Below, one piece after another: positions 9,367 through 21,598 of a DNA stretch of 64,000 nt (the first letter of the stretch is position 1; each line of letters opens with the position of its first letter). The position numbers and the translations under genes are program-made. The stretch is from Polyodon spathula (taxonomy: Eukaryota > Chordata > Actinopteri > Acipenseriformes > Polyodontidae). The DNA is taken from contig NC_054540.1 of NCBI RefSeq assembly GCF_017654505.1, positions 39,382,468-39,446,467 of the forward strand, written 5' to 3'. Under the pieces are notes generated by a model that was not told the origin of the DNA, ran no database searches, and saw only the letters and a list, made by a program, of their open reading frames with translations.

Positions 9367-9703
9367 ATTATAATGAATTACAATTGAATATAAGTCATAG
9401 TTTTATTCAGCAATATCATATAAAGCATCTACACAACTGAAACATTGTATATAGACAGACATTTGAACAGAAATGTGTTTATATACAGACATATTATCTA
9501 AAGCGCAACCACAAAAACCGATAAATTAACTAAACAAATATTTGAAAATACATTTGTGTATATGCATTTATATAATGTACATATAAAACTGTACAACTGA
9601 AACGATGTAAATAAATATACACACATATTATAATCGAAATGACATGAATTTGAACAGATTGGGCTACAATTGTTTACAAAGTCTAAGTGCTGGCACAAAT
9701 CAC
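9367..9703. other. Non-coding AT-rich spacer
   Basis: Low-complexity A/T-rich DNA with many tata and acat motifs. No gene or repeat family is recognised. Confidence 0.45.
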
Positions 9704-10206
9704 TCAGATCTTGCACTTTTTAAAATATGCAGTGCACTTACTATCCCTGCCCATTTGACACAGCTATCAATAGTAACCCAAGCTCTGACATCAAACGCTC
9801 CACTGGCATACACTAGTACAATGAAAGCTTCTAATTCCTCCAAGGGCATTGACCAAGAATCATCTGGTCATTGTTGGTGGGTTTCTACTTCAATGCAACG
9901 TTGTATGTGATGAAGCATATGTATGACAATAAATAGGTGAAAAGCACTCAATGCACTCTCATCAGTGTTGTGTTTTGCATATGCCATGGGCCCTGATAGT
10001 TCTCTCACAATATTGTGTTCACCCCTTCTACCTGCAGCTTCAACACCTGGATTTATAGTTTTCCAAACAGTGCCATCATTACCAGCCTCTTCAGTGCCAG
10101 GTGGTGCTAGTGCTACCGCTGGTGAAGCGGCTGCCTCAGGTGAAGTAGCGGCTGGATCAAGTGCAGGGGCTGATGCAGATGAAGTGGCTGGCTTCCTTGC
10201 AGGGTA
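9704..10206 (-). pseudogene. piggyBac-type transposase, N-terminal relic
   Basis: A single minus-strand frame runs from 10206 to a stop at 9704-9706, interrupted only by a TGA at 9868-9870. It opens with an Ala/Pro/Ser-rich linker, then reads EHNIVRELSGPMAYAKHNTD, SALSAFHLFI..MLHHIQRC, DDSWSMPLEELEAFIVLVYA. This is the N-terminal conserved block of piggyBac/PGBD transposases (GPTAYAKR..., SAFSLLID..ML.HI..CT, W.LS.EEL.AFI.LLY.RG). The downstream catalytic DDD domain is not present to the left. It is unlikely to be domesticated, given the stop. Confidence 0.7.
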
Positions 10207-10676
10207 ATTAGTACATATATTTAGGAAAAGTCAAGAAAGCACAGCTCCGTATCTTAAACACACGCATGCAATTTAAATTTAAATTCCAAAAACGGTCCGC
10301 CTTAGTTGTTCTAAGTTCAAATTAGTCACCAAACATTTTACTCATAGGCATCAATTGTATTACAAATTAATGTTATCAAGTACAAAAGGTAGTATGAAAA
10401 TATTTCATTACCACTTTCTAGTTTTCCATACTTTTCCGTTTTCCATACACGAAAAACGGTGACATTTAAAAATGTGACATTTTGAAATCCAACATGATTT
10501 AAACAATACTGTACAACTGTTATGGCTTCTGGTAGACTTTTGCAATATCATTTTGTAGTTTTATTTTGATTACATGATGTTAATAAAAACATCTAAATTA
10601 TGTTAATCTAGGCGTTTTTTTACTTTCATTATTGTCTCATTCCAAATATATATGTCTCATTCCATTCCATATATAT
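10207..10676. other. Non-coding spacer
   Basis: AT-rich, no gene. It may include the far end of the piggyBac element, but no TTAA-flanked inverted end could be identified. Confidence 0.4.
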
Positions 10677-12304
<1,628 letters not shown>

Positions 12305-12306
12305 AT

Positions 12307-12308
<2 letters not shown>

Positions 12309-12351
<43 letters not shown>
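12309..12351. repeat. (TA)n microsatellite, middle block
   Basis: About 40 bp of TA between the right end of the Tc1 and the LTR-like element that starts near 12352. Confidence 0.95.
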
Positions 12352-12352
<1 letters not shown>

Positions 12353-12818
12353 CCTCTCACGGTTCGTTGCCCCTTTAAGAATAGAGCCAGGAAACAGAAA
12401 TTGATTTTTTTCAGCGCTGACGCTCACTTTTAATAAACACAAAATCAAAAATTAAACAAAACAAACAAACACCTAGCTCCTTCTTGGAGCACTAACTATA
12501 CAGTCAGGATTCCCTAACTACTATTCCGGACAGCTAAGCTGTTTACCGGTACCCAAACACAAAAAACACACAGTTGAACACGGTACCTTACTACGACTGC
12601 TCGGAACCAAAGCACACTTTCTGTTCCTTTCTCTCAGCAGCCCCAAACAAACTGACTGTCTCTCTTAAATACCCTACAGCTGGCTCTAATTTACAATTAC
12701 CGCCAGGTGCAGGGGATTATCTAAACAATAAAACAATTAAACAATTAGCCCAATAACACCCAAATGTGCATTCTCACATGTTTTAGCAGGGAAGGATTTT
12801 CACCCCCTCCCTGCTATC

Positions 12819-12822
<4 letters not shown>
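12352..12822 (-). mobile_element. LTR-like element D
   Basis: An island of non-repetitive sequence between two TA blocks. On the minus strand it has, in order, a palindrome at 12785-12815 (AGCAGGGA...TCCCTGCT), a TATA-like gtatttaagag (about 12660) and AATAAA-type motifs. This layout matches LTR families B and C, though the sequence differs. The ends are unclear because they merge with TA repeats. It codes for nothing recognisable. Confidence 0.45.

Positions 12823-12882
<60 letters not shown>
12823..12882. repeat. (TA)n microsatellite, right block
   Basis: About 30 TA units. Together with 10768-10826 and 12309-12351 it looks like one array split by two insertions. Confidence 0.95.
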
Positions 12883-12883
<1 letters not shown>

Positions 12884-13610
12884 GTTATCTATCAAAAATT
12901 TCTTCCTTAACCATGAAAAAAAATATTTTTTTTTAAATTATATACTTTGATTATGGGACTAAAACCATAATACAAAAAATAAACAAAAACTAATAAATTA
13001 TGTTAGTATAAAAGTATAATTTATATAAAAAACTAAGTTTTCACCAGTTTTCAAACCTCTACACTACAGACTGCAGCTTCATTATTAGCCAAGGATCCAG
13101 TGGCGGTTAATAGATGTTTTTGTAATGTTTTTTTTTTTTTTTCCAGTAGAGGGAGAACAGAGGAACAAAATGAGGATTGTCTTGTGTTTCTAACTCAATC
13201 AGAGGCAGATATCAGCAATTCAAATTTAAGGGAGGTACCTCATGCTGCTGCCCCAGGAAATGGCTGTTCACAATCTTTTTTTGCCAGAGTACATCTTTTT
13301 TTTGCAAAAGAAGATACTCCTGGTCAAACATCTAACTACAAGTGCTGTACTGAGCATGCTCAGAACCAAAATTTAAAATACCTATAACTGAGGAACAGAG
13401 TAATATTATTTCACAAAACCAGAAAAAGGCACTATTCTAGGCCAGTTCCCTTGTACCCTAAAATTGTCAAAAAACATTTCAAAACATTTTGGAGCTGGAG
13501 ACCTGCAAAAATCTACAAAAACCTGCAAAAATCTGCAGAAAACACAGAATTTTTTTTTTTTTTCATTATCTGGATCTCAGAATCCGCATATCCGAGCAAA
13601 ACAAAATGAC
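12883..13610. other. Non-coding; short A- and T-runs and a small tandem
   Basis: Contains T-runs at 13126-13142 and 13550-13563 and a short tandem of ctgcaaaaatct units at about 13503-13545. No gene is recognised. The 95-codon ORF at 13100-13387 resembles nothing known to me. Confidence 0.45.
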
Positions 13611-14312
13611 CGTGACAGAGCAGGTTCCTTTGGTCAGGGTGGCTCTACAGTTCATTGCCAGGGTTGGGAAGTCGGTCAGTCTGGAAGGCGAGACTCTGTT
13701 GCAAGAACGTATTGACCAGGAAGGGAAACGACGAAGCAGCTGCAGATTGTAGATACAGCTGCACTCGTTTACCAAGGGGTCATGTGTGACGGCATAAAAG
13801 GGGCCGGAGAATTGCAATCTACTCCTTCGCTTGGTAAACTGGACTGACCGTGAGAGACCCAGAAAAACTTGTGTTTAAAATATATTCGTGAGTGTTTTGT
13901 TTGTTTGTGTCTGTTAGTAACTATTTGTGTTTGTAAACCACCAGACGGCTAGCTCGTATCTGTAGCTGTCACCTTGGGCCAGCACAAGCCGGAACAACAT
14001 GGCACCGCAGTCACTATAAATAAATTGTTATCACCCACCACGAGCACTACTACACGCACCCAGACTGGTGACCATGGCTAGTATTATTGTGGGGTGGATA
14101 ACGTGTGTTTATTATTTGGGCTGCAATCGCTGTTTCTGTTCTTCGTGTTTTACACATTGCTGTGTATGGCCAGAGCTTATTATTTGGTCTCCAGCCCTGG
14201 ATTTACAAAATAAACATCCTTTTTCCAAACCAGATTACAGTTGTGTGTCTGGGATTATTCCTGCACTGCATCACCTCTGCACTTGTTCACAATCAGCAGC
14301 CACTTTGCCACA
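13611..14312 (+). mobile_element. Solo LTR, family A (copy A2)
   Basis: Begins CGTGACAGAG and ends ACTTTGCCACA. It is homologous to copy A1 over its length, with a cataaaag TATA-like box (13793-13800) and AATAAA (14209-14214). It includes the family landmark gctgtcacc...ggccagcac (near 13965). The first base departs from the usual TG start. No 5-bp duplication is apparent. Confidence 0.75.
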
Positions 14313-14592
14313 GACCCATATCAAGAGATAAAACCAAAGGGACAACACATCCAAACTTTTGTGCAAATCCATGAACGTGGTTACAGTTATTAAAGTACAG
14401 AATTTGGGGTTTAACTTTAAACTGCCTACTCAACCCTAACTATAGCTACCGTGCCACTATAACAGATATATACAGTTACCTCCATTGCAATTAAGGGGTA
14501 ATCAGTCTTTTTTAGGTCAACAAACGATTGATAAACAAGATTATTCAAATATAACATTTAAGCTTGTAAATCACGACAAATGTATAAAAAAT
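14313..14592. other. Non-coding spacer
   Basis: No gene or known repeat seen. Confidence 0.4.
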
Positions 14593-14920
14593 TGTGGAAA
14601 AGTGTTTGCAGTGTGCAAGTGTAGTGGTGATGTGATTACGAAACAGAAGACAGACAACAAAGTTCACAGTCCAAACAATACGTTTATTTATAATCCCAGA
14701 CAATACACAGTAATGTGCATTTCACTGTTCCAAATAATGGGTTTACAGTCCCAAATAATAAACACAGTTCGAAAGAATAAACACAGTAGAGCACACACAA
14801 AGACACACCACGATTACAAGTCCAGAGTGAGTGCTAAAGTGCTTGTGGTGAAATACAATTTATTCGTGCAGTGGTGAAGTGTTGTCAGGGTTTTGTGCTG
14901 GCCTTAAGCGACAGCATATG
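14593..14920 (-). mobile_element. LTR fragment, family A (copy A6)
   Basis: On the minus strand this is the R-U5 half of family A, ending CTTTTCCACA at 14593 and containing the landmark gctgtcgctt...ggccagcac. The promoter half is missing; the copy breaks off at about 14920. Confidence 0.6.
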
Positions 14921-15179
14921 TGATATATTCTAGCTTATTATATTTTAGCTAGCTTAAAGTGATATATTCTAAGATTATCTGCATCATCTCAGTTGAGGCT
15001 GTGTGCTTGGATGTGTGTGTGAGCAAGCTACTATGGCACAGCCTGCTTGTTTGTTTGCTGCTGCTGTTGTGTGAGGAGACAGGCGGTGTCCTATTTCAAT
15101 TGCCTGTTAGCCAAGTTAAGGCAGTGAGAGTTTGAATTGTGTTTGTACTTAGAGACTAAGGAATTTGCTTTATGACTTC
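14921..15179. other. Non-coding spacer between LTR fragment and DIRS A
   Basis: Contains a short repeated phrase, gtgatatattcta, at 14931 and 14959. No gene recognised. Confidence 0.4.
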
Positions 15180-15371
15180 TGATTCTGCCTTACTGGGAGG
15201 GCATAACCACTGAGCGCCTTTTAGAAAGCGAGTAGCCAAAAGAAGTGCACCTGGTGACACCAAATCTGCAGGGGCATGGCACACAGAAATAGCCGCTAAA
15301 CAGATAACTGGTATGGGGCAAGAAACTGGGTCATGACTTCTAGTCAGCCACCAATTCTGAAAATACTTCCT

Positions 15372-15379
15372 CTTGTAGG
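15372..15379. repeat. hAT target-site duplication, left copy
   Basis: cttgtagg directly before the hAT terminal sequence. An identical octamer lies at 21591-21598. Confidence 0.9.
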
Positions 15380-15554
15380 CAGGGCCGGATTAATGCATAG
15401 GCAAATTAGACACCTGCCTAGGGGCCAAAGTCGTGGGGGGTACCAATTTTTTTTTTTCTTTTAAACATATACTGAATTGTGCGCAAACTGGAAGAACTTC
15501 ATTCACTGACATTTCAACCGAAGCATTGTATCTCCAGCTGACCCGAATTCACTT

Positions 15555-15815
15555 TTGCGAGAGAACAGAAGCAAATTCCAGGTCAGTAAGTTTGATTTTG
15601 CTTTAATACAGCAAACAATGTCTCTTTCATTGGCAGCAAAGCATAAACAAATCAAGAAGCGGCAAGAAGAAGAATGCAAGCAGCAAAGGGAGGCATTCGA
15701 AATATTATACAAATTTGTGCAGAAAGCCCCGAACTGCCGAAAACATTATCCTCGACCCCAGAGAAGGAGCATTTTCTTTAATGAACATGTCAAAAAACAC
15801 CTCCGATCAAAGTAA
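15555..15815 (+). pseudogene. Possible hAT transposase N-terminal fragment
   Basis: An 86-codon Lys/Arg/Gln-rich frame (AAKHKQIKKRQEEECKQQRE, then ILYKFVQKAPNCRKHYPR) in the correct place and strand for the start of the hAT transposase. I recognise no diagnostic BED-finger cysteines, so the call depends on position. Later codons are broken by stops. Confidence 0.35.
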
Positions 15816-17069
15816 AGCAAGGAAAGCTCACTGCCTTTGCTGTATTGGCGATTGAGAAAGAATTAAGCCATGTTAAACTGTATTTGGCTTAAGGTTGTCA
15901 ACTGTCCATTAAGCCAGTAAAAAAAAAAGCCACATTTTAAAACTAAAACGTAAATAAAAAAAAAAACATGTCTTATTTTTAATCAAAATAAATACTTTAT
16001 ATTTTGTATTGCTTGAGGCTTTCCCAATCAGCTGGAATGACATGTACCTACACCTTATGTAATGGCAGTGAAATTTATCAAAAGAAGATTACCAATTAAC
16101 AATACTCTGCTGAAATTAGTACACTGGTTCTTCAACCAAGTAGCCAAAGCATAGCGAGCTAGGGAGACATCGTCCAACTTGCAATGCTTTTTTGTTACTG
16201 AAAATATACTGAATAGCCTAGATGGAATTTATGCAATGACAAGTGACTTGACAGATCTTAGATGTGATCTGACAGCTGATGATAACTGGCACAAAACTGT
16301 GCCCTTGTATCTACCTAGTGCATAGCCACGTTTCCTACACTTGCCAACATTGCCATTAATATGTTGACTTTGCCACATAGTACTGCAGAAGTAGAACAAT
16401 TTGTTTTTTCTTAGATAAAATAGACGTAAGAAATCAGTTGTCTACAGACATTCTGAATGGAATTCTGACTATCAAGACTGCTGTTAAAACAGCACCAGCT
16501 TCAGACCAACGATCCAGCCTGCAAATGTGTCCATGTTTGACCATAAAAAGTAAATAAGACCCAAAGAAATGTAAGAACATAAAACTAGACTATTTTATAA
16601 TGCATTTTTGTTTATTGTTTCTATTTGTTTTTTATATGATGTCAATAAAAAAAATTGTGTCAATAAAAAAAAGGCCACTGTAAATCTGTATGTCAGTAAA
16701 ACAAAATGTCAAGGTTGGCAACCCTGATTTGACTACACGACAACGTGCAGGTGTGTTTGGTTATTTGATTCGTTATATTTTTGTGGACTATGGGGGACCT
16801 ACAGCTAGTGGACACAAATATGAGCGGCCTCTTATATAGAAGTATCTTCTTTTTTTTAAATTAGATAACAATCAACATGGTACTCTTGTCCATATTTGAA
16901 CTGTTTTATTTTTATTCAGTAAATCATAAAAGGTGATTATCAAGCTCCGCTATGGGATTTGATGTAGGCTTCAGGTTTTACTGAATTTATTTTGAAATGT
17001 ATTTAGCACATCGCCTTCAATTTAACAGTTTCTGGCAGATTCGGTCAGTCATTCAGTTCAGAGCAGTGC
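15816..17069. other. hAT internal sequence left of DIRS B
   Basis: Apart from the transposase motif at 16340-16414, this is AT-rich degraded hAT DNA with poly(A) runs near 15918, 15955, 16645 and 16665. Confidence 0.5.
16340..16414 (+). pseudogene. hAT transposase C-terminal dimerisation motif
   Basis: The frame reads LANIAINMLTLPHSTAEVE then QFVFS and a stop. It corresponds to the hAT C-terminal motif in which LTLPHSTAEVER(S/T)FS is typical. The residues after the motif are lost to stops. It lies inside the interval bounded by the hAT inverted repeats. Confidence 0.65.
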
Positions 17070-17084
17070 ATGAAAAGTAATAAC

Positions 17085-17400
17085 GTAAGGTTGCAGATGC
17101 AATCCCGGTTCTCTGAAAGAGAAAATAGCCATCAACTAATGGATATCGCCTTCAGGTGATAGGATTATGCTGAGCTTAATATAAAAGCTGCCTTTAGGCC
17201 TCTGTAGCTCTGACGTCAGCGCCTCGCCCCTCAGGTGATAAATGAATATGCAGAGCGTAGGAAGCCCAGCATCTTTTGCTTCAGGCCGCAAGGACTACTG
17301 AAGCGACCTCGCTGCTTGATGGCTATTTTCTTTTTCAGAAAACTGGGGTTGCATTCGCAACCTTACATTCTCTTTCAATTCGAAAATAGCCATCAACTAA
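17085..17400 (-). repeat. DIRS B terminal inverted and direct repeats
   Basis: Two 24-bp segments at 17085-17108 (gtaaggttgcagatgca...) and 17343-17366 (...tgcattcgcaaccttac) are inverted copies with a few mismatches. The phrase gaaaatagccatcaactaa occurs twice in direct orientation at 17121-17139 and 17382-17400. DIRS elements carry such an internal complementary region, used as a template when the circle is closed (established knowledge). Confidence 0.7.
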
Positions 17401-17759
17401 CGGGTACTGTGTACCAAAGCAGTCGCGGAGAGACCATGCGGCAGTAAGACAAGATCGGTCTACATGTAAAAAATACATGGAACAGCACCTCAGAGTCTGG
17501 TTCGAAAGACATGTGTCCTAATACTGTTCTATGAACAGAGGGTCTTTAACAGTAGAGTATTGTTCCGGGATACTCTTACCACATGGGTAACGCTGGAGAG
17601 CATACTCAGAGAGTACAGCAGTCTAATCCAGACTAACACTAAGTGGTCTCTTCCACTGGTGTGATAGAATCCAACACCGATGCTCCAAAAAGTGGAGCAG
17701 AGGAATCCAGTACATTCAGTCTGTAGATCATATTTCAGACACTGGGACACCTCGAAAGA

Positions 17760-18642
17760 TGGCCCATGATGTCACCATATCTCTGGTAGAATGCACCTTC
17801 AATTGCCCCGGAGGGGAAAAGCCAGCAGATTCATGAACCAGAGCAATGGCGTCCACTATCCAATGGGACAGATGTGTCTGATATCCCTTGTACGGTCAAT
17901 ATAACACCTGGATGCCCATACCAGGGGGAGCCAACCGTTGCTCCTCCAGAAAAGAGAAGGGAGGAGAATGGTATGTATTCAAGTCCACAGATTAGTTAAC
18001 GTGGAACGGGGATATTACTTTCGGCAAAAATGCAGAGTTTGGTCGCATGGAGACTCTAGACCCGTCTCCAGCGAAGCGAGTGCAATAAGGGTACACTGAA
18101 AGTGAATGCAGCTCGCCCACACGTTTTGCTGAAGCAATAGCCAGCAAAAATGCAGACTTTAAAGACAGGAGCTTCAGATCCACAGTGTGGAGTGGCTCAA
18201 ATGGGGCTTTTGTAAGGACTTCCAGCACCACATCAAGGTGCTACGAGGGGAGGCTAGATGTCCTGGGATGACACAGCCTCCTTGAACCCTTAAGAAATTG
18301 GCATGCCAGGAAATGGTTTCCAGGCGATAACCTATCTATGCATGTGTGACAAGCAGATATGGCTGCTAGGTACACCTGCAATGTGAAAGGGAACCTACCA
18401 TCATCTAATAGTTTCTGGAGAAACTGTAAGATAACTGCCATGGGGCAGGTAACTGGGTCCTGGGCCTCGGCCAGACACCAGTCCTGAAATAACTGCCACT
18501 TATACGCGTATTGTGACCTGGGAGAGGGAGCTCTCGCACTCTGAATAGTGGCATTAACTGCCGACGACAGCCCTAGAGCTGACAGGTGTTCCCGTTCAGG
18601 GGCCAGACCCATAGTTGCATCAGCTGGGGGTCCGGATGCCAC
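17760..18642 (-). pseudogene. DIRS tyrosine recombinase (element B)
   Basis: The N-terminal part is one open stretch at 18241-18642: SPRSQYAYKWQLFQDWC, then MAVILQFLQKLLDDGRFPFT, then LAAISACHTCIDRLSPGNH. The next frame, 17992-18231, reads LEVLTKAPFEPL and FLLAIASAKRVGELHSLSV, which holds the conserved catalytic-core arginine region. Further left HSTRDMVTSWAIFRGVPVSE matches the C-terminal H..R block. At least two frameshifts separate these pieces. The enzyme would integrate the circular cDNA; this copy is dead. Confidence 0.8.
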
Positions 18643-18891
18643 AGATGGCCTTGAACCTCAGAGAGGAGATCCTCACGCTGTGGGATCTGCCTTGGCTGGC
18701 CCTGCAGGAGTTGCACCAGGGTCGAAAACCAGGTCCTTCGGGGCCACCGAGGAGCTACCAGAAGCACTGTAGCTTTCTCTACCCTTTCTCTAGAAAGGTG
18801 GGGAGCAGTGGTATCAGTGGGAAGGCATATAGGACCCAGCGGGTCACTCGTGGGCCAGGGCGTTGACTCCTAAGGGACTGTCAAGGTCTCA

Positions 18892-19319
18892 TCAAGAACC
18901 AAAAGAGGGCAGTGCGTAGACTCCTGTGAGGCGAAGAGATCTAAGTCTGCTCTGCCGAACCACTCCCAGATGTGTTCCACCACCCTGGGGTGGAGACGCC
19001 ATTCCGAGGTCAAGGGACCTCCTCTGGAGAGTAGATCCACGGCGTGGTTGTGTCGGCCCTGTAAGCAGACTGCTCGAAGTGGATTTCCCTGACAAAGTCA
19101 GCTAGGGGCTGCGACCACAGTAACAGCCAAACCGCCATGCAGTGAAGGCTCGGAGATCTCAGGCTTCACTGGCGGTTGATATATTGCACGACCGTGGTGT
19201 TGTCTGACTGCACCAGCATGTGTTAGTTCCGGATCACCAGAAGAATTTGCTGTAGGGAGAGATCTACTGCCCTGAGTTCCAGGGCATTGATATGGGCTGA
19301 GGCCCAAGGCCCCTTCCAC
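18892..19319 (-). pseudogene. DIRS RNase H-like region (element B)
   Basis: Minus-strand translations give VWKGPWASAHINALELRAVD, then VQSDNTTVVQYINRQ and LDLFAS near 18950. The HINALELRAV and DNTTVV.YINRQ phrases are characteristic of the RNase H domain in DIRS pol. Stops interrupt at several points. Confidence 0.7.
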
Positions 19320-19559
19320 ACTCCCTGAGTCCCCACACCGTTCTAGACTGTGCCCCAGCTGTGGTTGGAGGCGTTTGTGGTGATTACTTCCCTCCTAAAG
19401 ATGGGATCCATGTCTCTGACGTAGGTTGCAGGGGATCCTCCACCAGCGCAGGGTTCTCCAGCAGGACTGGGATATCGCCAACGTGCAATGTTTGTCTCAT
19501 GCCTTGGAAAAAGGTGCGAAGAGCAAGGGACAGGCCAAAAGGGAGTAAATAGTACGCTT

Positions 19560-19943
19560 AGAACCTGCCCTGAAATGTGAAGCGAAAGTATTTCCAGTGC
19601 CCGAGCCTGATGGGTATGTGAAAGTATGCATCCTTCAGGTCCACGATGGTAAACCAATCGCCCGGCCAAATATCCTGGACTCAGATCCAAGATCCAAGAT
19701 AGGGCTGAACCCATCGTCTTTCTTGGGCACTAGGAAGTACTTTGAATAGAACCCCTCCCTGCAAGAGGAGGGATCTACTTCGCGAATGGCACACTTCAAA
19801 AGAATTGTCAGGATTTCTGTGTTGCATGTTGGAGCGGGTCCTTCACTGCACCTCCTGTTACTCTCACCCCCCAAAGGGGGGTGGTTTTTATTGGAACTAA
19901 AGGCTGTAACCAGCCCACATAGTCTTGAGCACCCAACTGTCAT
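19560..19943 (-). pseudogene. DIRS reverse transcriptase, deleted (element B)
   Basis: One frame reads LLKCAIREVDPSSCREGFYS, KYFLVPKKDDGFSPILDL, the N-terminal finger block. After that the frame passes into IPIRLGHWKYFRFTFQG in degraded form, with LLPFGLSLAP near 19540. The YLDD motif is not found, so the palm is deleted or unrecognisable. Confidence 0.7.
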
Positions 19944-19999
19944 TGGTGCTGATATGCCAGTAAGGTAACTGGGAGACAGGGGTTGAAGGCTGCTGTGGC

Positions 20000-20534
20000 C
20001 CTTCAGGGATGCAGAGCCTTAGGCCGCGTGGGGGGGGCGCAGTCACTGGACCCTTAGGTCGCTGGTGATCTCCACCCCCCCCCAACCTCCCCCCAGGGCG
20101 CCAGTTGCCCCTCTTTGCAAGCTGACCACATTGTTGCAGAGCAGGTGCTGCCAGGGGTGCCGTAGGAGCACGAGTGGGCCTGAGCGGAGGCTTTTGCCCT
20201 TACAGGGGGGACCCCTAGCAGGTAAGGCAGGCTTCCTTGGGAGCAGCTGGGCATACTGCCTTGACACCTCCCTGGTCTTAAGGTTACTCTGGAGCATCAC
20301 CTCCACTGCAGGGCCAAAAGTACGGCCAGGAGTGATAGGGGCGTCCAGGAGAGAGGACTTGTCCTGCTTCTTAATTCTAGACTGGGAGAGCCAAAGTTGT
20401 CATCTGGTGACCACCAGTGTTGCAAGACACCGGCCCTCTGCTCTGGCTGTGAGTTGGGCCACTCTAATAACTGCCTCAGAGTCCTGATTTAGCTCCAGCC
20501 TCTAAGCCGCTGTGATCACATCAGGGAGCTCCTT
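20000..20534 (-). pseudogene. DIRS gag-like region (element B)
   Basis: GC-rich minus-strand sequence between RT and the tandem repeat. No single frame survives. Assignment rests on its position and on similar GC-rich, Pro/Ser-rich composition in element D. A ccccccaaaggggggt palindrome lies nearby at 19868-19883. Confidence 0.4.
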
Positions 20535-20740
20535 GATAAGGGTCGCCTGATGTGTACGGCACCGATGTGTATGGGCATGGTTTGCACGAGACACGGGTGT
20601 GCATGGTGTGCACAGGCAAGGGTGTGCATGGGGCACGGGTGTACACTGGAGTGCATGGGTTGCACAGGCACGGATGTGCACGGGGCACGGGAGTGCATGG
20701 GGCACATGTGCGCATGCACTGTGAGGATGTGGTGAGACAT
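20535..20740. repeat. G/T/C-rich tandem repeat in DIRS B gag
   Basis: Imperfect units around gtgcatggggcacggg, about 10-21 bp long, giving open frames on both strands. An analogous repeat of ggtgccga units lies in the same position in DIRS D (54.8-55.1 kb). Confidence 0.75.
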
Positions 20741-21393
20741 ATTTGGTGAATAATCCCTTAGAAAACCTGATTAAAATTTAGATTGGGAGAGCTCAGCTAA
20801 CATGCGGTGTTTACAAGAAACGCCGTGTGCAGCTGGTATCTGGAGAAGGCTAAGGTCTAATAAAGACCGTTGCTGTGCTCAAGGTAGGCGCAGGGCCAAC
20901 ACACACACCTGGTATTTCTTTCCTGAAAGAAAGCAAAACAAAAAGTTGATTATAAGTAAATAATACAATAACTAACAATAAGGCTCTAAATAAACAGTGA
21001 GACAGGCTTGAGAGTCCTCAAGCTGAAAAGAGTGAGTAGCTCCTGTAGTAAACGACTCAGCTGGCACACCGAATACAAGAGCAAAAAGCGGACACCAAAA
21101 CCAACCGAGCCCGGTGATTTTGTTGCCCGTGTTCAGCGAACATAAAACTACAGATTCAGTGAAATAAACCTGGAGAAGGGGCAGCCGCCAGCTTCCTGTG
21201 CACAATTAAGGCAACAGAGGGTACAGACACTGAATTAATTAAGTAAAGAAAGTTGCAAGAACAATCGTACAGTTACGTTCGTTTGAATTGAAGAGAACCA
21301 TAATTGACCGTTTATAATCAAAATCATGTATAATAGCTTTAAAAACCAAAATTATACCTTTTGCAGATGTGGTAGGAGCATGAGCTGCAAGAG

Positions 21394-21394
<1 letters not shown>

Positions 21395-21436
<42 letters not shown>
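21395..21436. repeat. (TA)n microsatellite in hAT right arm
   Basis: About 20 TA units between the end of DIRS B and the hAT right terminus. Confidence 0.95.
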
Positions 21437-21439
<3 letters not shown>

Positions 21440-21590
21440 CATATATATGATAGCATACATATATAATTTCATATATAATTTTACCATGTGAACTATGGTT
21501 AGGTGACAGTGCAAGAAGTCTAAGGGGGCAAGATAGGGGCCCAAAAGTGTATGTTTGCCTAGGGCCCCGTGATGGGTTAATCAGGCCCTG

Positions 21591-21598
21591 CTTGTAGG
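21591..21598. repeat. hAT target-site duplication, right copy
   Basis: cttgtagg immediately after the right terminal CAGGG... sequence, identical to 15372-15379. Confidence 0.9.

Larger units (their letters stand above)
17070..21298 (-). mobile_element. DIRS-like retrotransposon B, near full length
   Basis: On the minus strand, from right to left: a 5' end with gttctcttcaattcaaacga (about 21297), a gag region with tandem repeats (20.0-20.75 kb), RT (about 19560-19943), RNase H (18.9-19.3 kb), tyrosine recombinase (17.76-18.64 kb) and a complex 3' terminus (17085-17400). No target duplication is expected, because DIRS elements integrate by tyrosine recombination through a circular intermediate. 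Frames are broken many times. It sits inside the hAT element. Confidence 0.8.
15380..21590 (+). mobile_element. hAT DNA transposon, split by DIRS B
   Basis: The left end is CAGGGCCGGATTAA (15380). The right end, reversed, is CAGGGCCTGATTAA (21590). Both are flanked by the same 8-bp duplication, cttgtagg, the hAT hallmark. The 6.2-kb span includes a DIRS element of about 4.2 kb (17.07-21.3 kb), leaving a hAT of about 2 kb. Near both ends the shared text gcctagggg/gccctaggc continues the inverted similarity. A C-terminal transposase scrap at 16340-16414 gives its orientation. Confidence 0.85.

Noticed and set aside
13100..13387. 95-codon ORF as a host exon
   Set aside because: It starts in a T-run, has no recognisable domain and no convincing splice-bounded core.
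20516..20749. Cys/His/Pro-rich ORFs on both strands as a small zinc protein
   Set aside because: They are translations of a tandem repeat inside DIRS B.
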